Source of the DNA: Candidatus Sulfopaludibacter sp. SbA3
GTDB lineage: Bacteria > Acidobacteriota > Terriglobia > Bryobacterales > Bryobacteraceae
NCBI GenBank assembly: GCA_900290315.1
Contig: OKRF01000138.1
Span: 24,498 to 30,063 of the forward strand
Direction: 5' to 3'
Length of the DNA: 5,566 bases
Part shown: positions 1 to 4,463 of the stretch, piece by piece
Layout: the number at the start of each line of letters is the position of its first letter
Position numbering within the stretch: position 1 is the stretch's first letter
Made by a program: the position numbers and the translations under genes
The notes under the pieces: model-generated
Database searches by the model: none
What the model saw: the letters and a program-made list of their open reading frames with translations, nothing else
What the model was told of the DNA's origin: nothing

Positions 1-1037
1 ATCACGAGCTGGGCCACGGAAACCGATTGGCGAACCGGCACGCCGCCATTCGCGAAGGTCAGCAATTGGGAGGACAGGAACTTGGCGCGTAGACAGGCAC
101 TCTCGGTTTGGCCGAGTATCGCCTGAACCGGCTGAGCCGGATCCAATTGCATCCTGGCCAGCTCGATGTTGCCTTGGACGATTGTTAGAAAGTTATTGAA
201 GTCGTGAGCGATTCCGCCGGCAAGCGCCCCCAGCGATTCGAGCTTGCGCGCACGCAGCAACTCCTCTTCAATCTGCTCGCGCTGCTGAATCTCAGCTCGC
301 AGTTGCTCGGCCGACCGGTGGAGTTCCGCCGTGCGTTCCTGAACTCGAATCTCCAAATGCTCGTTCAGAGCCTCCGCCTCACTCTTCGCCGCCCGCAACT
401 CCTGCACGAGGTCCTGGTTCTCGAACATTAGGTTCAACGAGGAAACGATTGTCAAATGGATTCGCCAAGTGGTGATCAACGTCGCAAGGGTAAATAGGGC
501 GGCAAGCAATCCCATCGCGAGGTGGGGCTCATCGCCCCTGGCCAAAAGCCGAAGGGCGGGCACTACACCAGTTGGGACCATAAATGCCAGGAACGCCTCG
601 GGGCGTGGCGCAAGGATAGATGCTGCACCGAGCATCATTCCACCCAGAATAAAGACGAGAAGGACCTGATCCGTGAGATGCATTTCCGGATACAGCAAAG
701 CACCCGCCGCGCCCCAACCGGCTCCGGCCAAACCGGCACCCAGAGCAAAAGCGGCCCGCCACGGATTCGTGTTCAGGCTGGACGAGGCAACGCGCCAGTA
801 GCGCAAACCCAGGGTGAATCGGGCGCAGGAAATCAGAAACATATACACCCACCAAGCGACGATGAGAGGGTGCGGAGCCACTCGCCACTGAAGAACGCCC
901 AAAATTCCAGCCGCGATCACCGTGACGCCAACCGCAACATTTGTATTGCTATACAGCAGTTGGACCTGCGCGGCGAGGATGCGGCGCCGTGCGAGATCCC
1001 GGGTAGCGCCGGCCGCAGATGAGTTGCTTGGAGTCAT
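1..1037 (-). CDS. Membrane sensor histidine kinase, N-terminal part (3' end outside window)
   Basis: This reads as one open frame from ATG at 1037 down to the window edge (345 residues), so the C-terminal ATPase domain is not visible. The N-terminal half has about six hydrophobic segments (roughly residues 33-50, 57-74, 94-114, 124-143, 147-165 and 173-191), so it is an integral membrane sensor with little extracellular sequence. A charged heptad-like coiled coil follows (about 205-268). It leads into a HisKA dimerisation domain with the H-box SLGALAGGIAHDFNN, where His278 is the predicted autophosphorylation site. The IAHDFNN form is typical of the family that often continues into HATPase_c and sometimes a receiver domain. 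The frame is open upstream to a stop at 1224-1226, but ATG 1037 is the best start: it has a G-rich GGGGTGG 10 nt upstream, and the only start further upstream is a poor TTG. It is divergent from the activator gene at 1592, which suggests a regulatory pair. The sensed signal is unknown. Confidence 0.9.
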   Translation of the reverse strand, partial: MTPSNSSAAGATRDLARRRILAAQVQLLYSNTNVAVGVTVIAAGILGVLQWRVAPHPLIVAWWVYMFLISCARFTLGLRYWRVASSSLNTNPWRAAFALGAGLAGAGWGAAGALLYPEMHLTDQVLLVFILGGMMLGAASILAPRPEAFLAFMVPTGVVPALRLLARGDEPHLAMGLLAALFTLATLITTWRIHLTIVSSLNLMFENQDLVQELRAAKSEAEALNEHLEIRVQERTAELHRSAEQLRAEIQQREQIEEELLRARKLESLGALAGGIAHDFNNFLTIVQGNIELARMQLDPAQPVQAILGQTESACLRAKFLSSQLLTFANGGVPVRQSVSVAQLV

Positions 1038-1090
1038 TGAAGGACTACCACCCCAGTATGGTTTAACACATCTATCGCGGATTGGTCTTA

Positions 1091-1102
1091 GGGTACATAC
1101 CC
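1091..1102. promoter_or_regulatory. Short inverted repeat upstream of the kinase gene
   Basis: GGGTA and TACCC form a perfect 5-bp inverted repeat with a 2-bp spacer, 54 bp upstream of the kinase start codon. The position suits an operator, but a 10-bp symmetric match arises easily by chance and no binding protein is known. Confidence 0.2.
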
Positions 1103-1347
1103 CATTGCCCGGGATTTTCCGCGTGTCAGCCCAGCGATTGACTATGGGGTTTGCGGCGTACGCGTCGAACGAATGTTTCAAAAAAGATCTGACCGAGAGC
1201 CAGTATAAGTCCTGGATTTGTGTTCACGACAGCCTAAGGTTCGTCAGCTCCGCGTAACTATTCCGCTATCTCCCGTACGCCAGGATTTGCCTCGGCGGTT
1301 TAAGTTGGTCGTAGTCCGGTTGTTACCCGATTTCGGATGGGATAGGG

Positions 1348-1377
1348 GTCCTGTAGAATCATCCTACAAACCGGGAC
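1348..1377. promoter_or_regulatory. Bulged inverted repeat / hairpin upstream of the activator gene
   Basis: GTCC followed by TGTAG (1348-1356) pairs with CTACA (1364-1368) and, after a 5-nt bulge, with GGAC (1374-1377), giving a 9-bp interrupted stem with a 7-nt loop. It lies about 215 bp upstream of the activator start and directly before a weak sigma-54-like element. It could be a regulator site or an RNA hairpin. It has no T-tract, so it is not a classical terminator. Confidence 0.25.
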
Positions 1378-1379
1378 GT

Positions 1380-1394
1380 TGGATAAAAGTGTGC
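1380..1394 (+). promoter_or_regulatory. Weak -24/-12 (sigma-54-like) element upstream of the activator gene
   Basis: The sequence TGGATAAAAGTGTGC has the invariant GG (1381-1382) and GC (1393-1394) separated by exactly 10 bp, as sigma-54 promoters require. The rest of the consensus (TGGCACG, then TTGC) fits poorly. If real, the activator could be autoregulated. GG-N10-GC is common by chance in GC-rich DNA. Confidence 0.15.
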
Positions 1395-1591
1395 CAGCGT
1401 GGATGAAACGAAACAATCGTGCGGATCACCAAGATGTGAATGATCGGACTACCTGTGATAGACGGGCAGGTGGCTCGGAGTTCGAATTCTCGGGCTGAAC
1501 GTAAGGACCTTGGGTGCGATTGCACACAAAACCGAAGGGGATAGATTCCGCCGGGCTCGCCCCGTAAGCGGCCCCTACACGAGAGCCGCGC

Positions 1592-2917
1592 ATGTCCAGT
1601 GGGATTGTGCTGTGTGTAGAGAGAAGCGAAGCGATACGGACGCTGTGGCGAGAGGCGCTGCTCCGGGCGGGTTTCAGCGTCTTGACCGCCGCGGGTCTGG
1701 AAGATATCGCCCGCCTCGCCGCTCCACAGCAGATCGTTCTTGCTGTTGCGGGTTCCAGCGGCGAAGACGCGGCGGGGCTGATTCAGAGCCTGCACTTTCA
1801 TCTGCCGCGGGTGCCTGTTATTTTTTCGGCGGCCAACAATACAGTGGATGCGGCGATTGAAGCGTTCCGCGCAGGCGCGGCGGCCTATCTGCTGCCGCCG
1901 GTTCAACCTGAAGTGTTGGTGAACGCGGTGCAGCGTACGCTGGGGCGGGCGGGCGGCGTGACTCGCACCTCGGCGAGCCTGGACGGCGCGGTTGGCCTGG
2001 ACGCTATGGTCGGCGAGAGCCCGATCATGCGCGACGTCAAAGGCACAATCCTGCGTTTCGCCCCGACGGATTCCAACGTTCTGATCACGGGCGAATCGGG
2101 CACGGGCAAGGAACTCGCAGCTCGCGCGATCCATTCCCACAGCAATCGCAAGGGCAAGCCGTTTGTGGTGATCAACTGCGCGGCTGTTCCGGACACGTTG
2201 GTGGAGAGCGAACTGTTCGGCCATGAAAAGGGATCGTTCACGGGAGCCGACGGACTGCAGCACGGAAAACTGCACATGGCCAACGGCGGCACGGTGCTGT
2301 TCGACGAGATTGGCGACATGAGTCCGTACGCGCAGACCAAGATTCTCCGACTGGTGGAAACGAAGGAGATTCAGCGTCTCGGAACGTCGATCCCTTCGCG
2401 GCTGGACATTCGGATTCTGGCGGCGACGAACCAGAATCTAGAAAAGCTGTCCGAAGAAGGTAGATTCCGCCGCGATCTGTATTTTCGTCTGAATGTAGTG
2501 CGGCTGCACATGCCGCCGCTCAGGGATCGGCCCGGAGATGTTCCGCTTCTTCTGGAACACGCGCTGGCTGCATGGAATCGGAAGACGGGACAGACGGTGC
2601 ACGGTTTCGGCGATGAGGCGACTCGGCGCCTGCTCTCCTACGACTGGCCCGGAAACGTGCGCGAGTTCAACAATCTGATGGAGACGAGTTTCGCGGGCTG
2701 CGACGCGGGGCGTGTGTCTCTGGATCGGCTTCCCAAACTCTTCGAGAAGCTGGCAGAATCTCCCGAAGCGATCTCGGCTTCGGAAAGAGACCGGTTAATC
2801 TCGGTGTTGACTTCGTGCAATTGGAACAAGAGCAGGGCTGCGCAGAAGCTGCACTGGTCCCGCATGACTCTGTACCGGAAGCTCGCCAAGCATCATTTGG
2901 CGAAGCGGGCTTGCTAG
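1592..2917 (+). CDS. Sigma-54-dependent transcriptional activator with degenerate receiver domain
   Basis: This 441-residue protein has NtrC-family architecture. Residues 1-120 fold-match a response-regulator receiver but lack the active site: the acidic pair after strand 1 is Glu10-Arg11, the phosphoacceptor Asp position (about residue 52, in QIVLAVAG) is Val, and the conserved Lys of the KP motif is Pro102. Residues 139-370 are the AAA+ sigma-54 interaction domain. It has Walker A GESGTGKE (167-174, Lys173), the sigma-54 contact loop as GSFTGA (214-219, usual GAFTGA), Walker B VLFDEI (Asp238, Glu239), the arginine-rich FRRDLYFRL segment (292-300) and sensor II WPGNVREF (352-359). Residues about 397-436 form a Fis-type helix-turn-helix (NWNKSRAAQKL...MTLYRKL). 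It should hydrolyse ATP to open sigma-54 promoters from distant enhancer sites. The start ATG 1592 has a weak GAGAG at 1581-1585. It stands upstream of the injection-system genes in the same orientation and is their likely activator. Classical activation by phosphorylation seems impossible. Confidence 0.93.
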   Translation: MSSGIVLCVERSEAIRTLWREALLRAGFSVLTAAGLEDIARLAAPQQIVLAVAGSSGEDAAGLIQSLHFHLPRVPVIFSAANNTVDAAIEAFRAGAAAYLLPPVQPEVLVNAVQRTLGRAGGVTRTSASLDGAVGLDAMVGESPIMRDVKGTILRFAPTDSNVLITGESGTGKELAARAIHSHSNRKGKPFVVINCAAVPDTLVESELFGHEKGSFTGADGLQHGKLHMANGGTVLFDEIGDMSPYAQTKILRLVETKEIQRLGTSIPSRLDIRILAATNQNLEKLSEEGRFRRDLYFRLNVVRLHMPPLRDRPGDVPLLLEHALAAWNRKTGQTVHGFGDEATRRLLSYDWPGNVREFNNLMETSFAGCDAGRVSLDRLPKLFEKLAESPEAISASERDRLISVLTSCNWNKSRAAQKLHWSRMTLYRKLAKHHLAKRAC

Positions 2918-2928
2918 CCTTGCGCCAA
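2897..2928 (+). terminator. Hairpin straddling the activator stop codon
   Basis: TTGGCG (2897-2902) pairs with CGCCAA (2923-2928), and inside it GGCT (2908-2911) pairs with AGCC (2916-2919) over a TGCT loop, with an internal loop between the two stems. It overlaps the last codons of the activator gene. There is no following T-run, so it would be at best a weak or factor-assisted terminator, or simply mRNA 3'-end structure. Confidence 0.25.
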
Positions 2929-2940
2929 GCCATCGCACAG

Positions 2941-3074
2941 TGTCACAAGCGCCGTTACATGTGACAGCCCGAGTTACAGTAGGCGGGCCATCTGAGACGC
3001 GCGGGTAAAGCGACTCACTTACATGCGATTGCAAGCGCGGGAACGGGATGATGGGGTGTAACAGCCGGTGTTAC
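2941..3074. promoter_or_regulatory. Cluster of TGTNAC/GTNACA half-sites, candidate enhancer for the activator
   Basis: Six copies of TGTNAC or its complement lie in 134 bp: TGTCAC 2941, GTTACA 2954, GTGACA 2961, GTTACA 2973, TGTAAC 3057 and TGTTAC 3069. Several form symmetric pairs. TGTCAC/GTGACA is inverted with a 14-bp spacer, GTTACATGTGAC (2954-2965) is a near-palindrome with one mismatched pair, and GTAACA-gccgg-TGTTAC (3058-3074) is a perfect 6-bp inverted repeat. This arrangement, in the gap between a Fis-HTH activator and its probable target operon, is what upstream activating sequences for a dimeric enhancer-binding protein look like. Binding by the neighbouring activator is inference. 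Confidence 0.5.
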
Positions 3075-3091
3075 GGTCCAGCAAGCGGTGA

Positions 3092-3100
3092 GGCGAGGAG
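3092..3100 (+). promoter_or_regulatory. Orphan Shine-Dalgarno-like GGCGAGGAG
   Basis: A strong purine-rich GGCGAGGAG has no ATG, GTG or TTG at a usable distance downstream. The only near-cognate codon at good spacing (9 nt) is ATC at 3110. That would open a short frame ending in TGA at 3179-3181, which overlaps the GTG start of the DUF3467 gene as GTGA. It may be a leftover, a leader-peptide signal or chance. Confidence 0.2.
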
Positions 3101-3132
3101 CCACGGACAATCAAGCGTTTAGAAGAAGTTGT

Positions 3133-3148
3133 TGGAGCGGCAATCGCC
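3133..3148 (+). promoter_or_regulatory. Candidate sigma-54 (-24/-12) promoter before the injection-system genes
   Basis: TGGAGCG, four bases, then TCGCC gives GG at 3134-3135 and GC at 3146-3147 with the required 10-bp spacing, matching about 8 of 12 informative consensus positions (TGGCACG-N4-TTGCW). Initiation about 12 bp downstream would be near 3159, roughly 20 nt before the GTG at 3178. The TGTNAC cluster ends about 60 bp upstream, a normal enhancer distance. The -12 box is imperfect (TCGC in place of TTGC), so this is a plausible but unproven site. Confidence 0.3.
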
Positions 3149-3177
3149 GTGCTAAACAGAACGCCGGACCCGAAGCG

Positions 3178-3426
3178 GTGAAGGACCCGAATAGCGCAGA
3201 GAAGAGCTCCGAAGGCAGGTATGCGAACTACTTTGAAGTGGGACACAACGCTTTTGAGTTCGTTGTGAACTTCGGGCAGTTCTTTGCGGAGGGTGGCGAC
3301 CCGGAGTTGCATACGAAGATCATTACCAGCCCGGTTTACGCCAAAAGACTGCAGCAAGTGCTGGACGATGCTGTGGATCGGTATGAACAAGCGTTCGGAC
3401 CGATTCCGAACTGGCCGGAAGTGTAA
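3178..3426 (+). CDS. DUF3467 family small protein
   Basis: This is an 82-residue soluble protein that I recognise as DUF3467 from the core RYANYFEVGHNAFEFVVNFG (about residues 14-33), the LHTKIITSPVYAKRL stretch (44-58) and the C-terminal DRYEQAFGPI (67-76). The family function is not established. I use GTG 3178 although the frame is open back to a GTG at 3088. The extra 30 residues (rich in Arg, Ser, Cys and Trp) do not look like real protein, and the shorter form has the length I expect for the family. The start has only a weak ribosome site. It is the first gene of the presumed injection-system operon, and the next gene follows 24 bp later. A role in assembly or regulation of the particle can be guessed from position only. 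Confidence 0.8.
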   Translation: MKDPNSAEKSSEGRYANYFEVGHNAFEFVVNFGQFFAEGGDPELHTKIITSPVYAKRLQQVLDDAVDRYEQAFGPIPNWPEV

Positions 3427-3450
3427 CGGCGGAGCACAAGAGATAGAAGC

Positions 3451-4047
3451 ATGGCGATGATTGTCGACCTGGATCAGTCACTGTCAATGTGGCTGCTGGA
3501 TGCCCTGAAGCCGGCAATTCACGAGGAGTTCGTGGTGACTTTCCAGCCCCCGGACCAGTTGCCGGATTCGCCGAAAGTGCCGGCCATCGACCTGTTTCTG
3601 TACGACGTCAAGCAGAATCTGGATCAGCGCAGCAACGAGTGGATTGTGGAGCGTCAGCCCGACGGCAAAGCGACGCAAAAGAGAGCGCCCGTGCAGGTGA
3701 CTTGCGCCTACCTGATATCGGCATGGCCGGCGGCTGGGGAAGATCCGGTGGAGCAGGAACATTTGATGCTGGGCGAGGTGTTGAAGCTGCTGCTGGCGAA
3801 TCCGAAGATTCCGGCGAAATTTCTTCAAGGCTCGCTGCGGGGCTTGGACACCGCGATCGCGGCGACGGCAGTGCAGCCCGGCGCCCAGAACGTGACGGAT
3901 CTCTGGCGGGCATTTGGCGGCAAGGCGAAGGCTGCGCTGAATTACTCGGTCAACGTCGGTGTAGAAGTCGGACAGCCGCAGGATTCTTACCTGGTCACGC
4001 GGAAGACCATCAAGTTCGAACTGGTTGAGGGAGTCGAGAGTGATTAA
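3451..4047 (+). CDS. DUF4255 (Pvc16/Afp16-type) protein, putative tail terminator/cap
   Basis: This 198-residue protein matches the DUF4255 (Pvc16 N-terminal) family across almost its whole length. Visible hallmarks are the N-terminal helix ending in WLLDALK (14-20), the AIDLFLYDVKQNLDQRSNEW block (45-64), the VQVTCAYLISAW strand (81-92), and the HLMLGEVLKLLL helix (104-115) followed by FLQGSLRGL (124-132). In Afp/PVC-type contractile injection systems, the family member Afp16/Pvc16 is implicated in terminating or capping the tube and sheath at the distal end and so in setting particle length. The protein is cytosolic before assembly, with no signal peptide or membrane segment. ATG 3451 is chosen because it gives the family-typical N-terminus, with a purine-rich AAGAGA about 10 nt upstream. 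Its stop overlaps the start of the next gene by 8 nt, which suggests translational coupling. The distal capping role is by family analogy. Confidence 0.88.
   Translation: MAMIVDLDQSLSMWLLDALKPAIHEEFVVTFQPPDQLPDSPKVPAIDLFLYDVKQNLDQRSNEWIVERQPDGKATQKRAPVQVTCAYLISAWPAAGEDPVEQEHLMLGEVLKLLLANPKIPAKFLQGSLRGLDTAIAATAVQPGAQNVTDLWRAFGGKAKAALNYSVNVGVEVGQPQDSYLVTRKTIKFELVEGVESD
4027..4033 (+). promoter_or_regulatory. Ribosome binding site GAGGGAG deciding the GTG start at 4040
   Basis: GAGGGAG ends 6 nt before GTG 4040, inside the 3' end of the DUF4255 gene. It supports GTG 4040 over the upstream TTG at 4025 as the start of the overlapping prealbumin-fold gene. Confidence 0.5.
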
Positions 4048-4393
4048 AGAAGAGCCGGGGTTGAGAATCGACCGCCAGGTAGCGATCGCAGGCCGGGTGA
4101 CTCAGGCCGATCGAGGCCCGCTGGCCGGCGCGGTGGTGCGCTTGACCAAGATGCCAACGGAGTGGCTCCAGAGGGTGCAGGCCGCGAGCGCTCTTTCCGT
4201 AAACAATCCCGGCTGCGCCACCACGCGGCCGAATGGAGTTTTCTATTTTCTGGACCTGCCGGACGGGGAGTTCGCAGTAGCCGCCGGCTCCGGGCCAGAG
4301 GTGCAGGCAACCGTAACGCGCGATGCGGGAGGAAGAATCCAGATGGTCTGGGTCGACTTGAATTTCTCCCCACCGGCAAAGGCCGGCAGATGA
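4040..4393 (+). CDS. Small carboxypeptidase-regulatory-like (prealbumin-fold) protein
   Basis: This 117-residue protein has one beta-sandwich domain of the carboxypeptidase regulatory-like/transthyretin-like type. Residues 14-36 (VAIAGRV, then GPLAGAVVRL) form the first strands. Residues 62-79 carry the classic TRPNGVFYFLDLPDGEF turn-and-strand signature, and ATVTRDAGGRIQMVWVDLNF (90-109) ends the domain. There is no signal peptide, so secretion by Sec is unlikely. The GTG 4040 start overlaps the DUF4255 stop by 8 nt and has a good GAGGGAG site. The longer TTG 4025 start adds only five residues. It sits between the tail-cap and sheath genes, so it is probably a structural or decoration protein of the particle, or an adaptor that uses its beta-sandwich for protein contacts. 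This is inference from position, and a specific function is not known to me. Confidence 0.78.
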   Translation: MIKEEPGLRIDRQVAIAGRVTQADRGPLAGAVVRLTKMPTEWLQRVQAASALSVNNPGCATTRPNGVFYFLDLPDGEFAVAAGSGPEVQATVTRDAGGRIQMVWVDLNFSPPAKAGR

Positions 4394-4444
4394 AGAGGGG
4401 CAGGGCCGATTACCAGACTGAATCGTCTCCGGTCCAAAAACGTG

Positions 4445-4453
4445 AAGGAGGAA
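4445..4453 (+). promoter_or_regulatory. Strong Shine-Dalgarno AAGGAGGAA for the sheath gene
   Basis: AAGGAGGAA is the best ribosome site in the window. It precedes the sheath ATG at 4464, with a rather long 12-nt gap after GGAGG. This suits the high expression a multi-copy sheath subunit needs. Confidence 0.6.
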
Positions 4454-4463
4454 GTAAGCCGAT

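Larger units (their letters stand above)
1038..1591. other. Divergent intergenic region, no gene recognised
   Basis: About 550 bp separate the divergent kinase and activator genes. Open frames here are short, have no protein-like composition and lack good ribosome binding sites, so I call no gene. It must carry the promoters of both flanking genes, but I found no convincing -35/-10 pair. Visible structure consists of a GGGTA-CA-TACCC inverted repeat (1091-1102), a bulged hairpin at 1348-1377, and directly after it a weak -24/-12-like element (1380-1394). Base composition here is visibly more AT-rich than in the flanking genes. A small RNA cannot be excluded by eye. Confidence 0.6.

Noticed and set aside
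522..1022. Plus-strand open frame of 166 codons across the kinase region
   Set aside because: The minus-strand frame has coherent membrane helices, a coiled coil and an H-box. The plus-strand translation is low-complexity, polar and Arg-rich.
1138..1166. TTGACT as a possible -35 box
   Set aside because: No -10-like hexamer lies at 16-18 bp spacing. The downstream sequence is GC-rich.
1364..2275. Long open frame of 303 codons on the minus strand
   Set aside because: It is antisense to the activator gene, Arg- and His-rich with no recognisable domain, and is a codon-bias shadow of the GC-rich gene on the other strand.
2898..2915. TGGCGAA...TTGCT resembling a sigma-54 promoter
   Set aside because: The GG to GC gap is 12 bp where 10 is required, and it lies inside the end of the activator coding sequence.
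3088..3177. Upstream GTG start extending the DUF3467 protein by 30 residues
   Set aside because: The extension looks like non-coding translation, and the GTG lacks a ribosome site. The GGCGAGGAG lies downstream of it.
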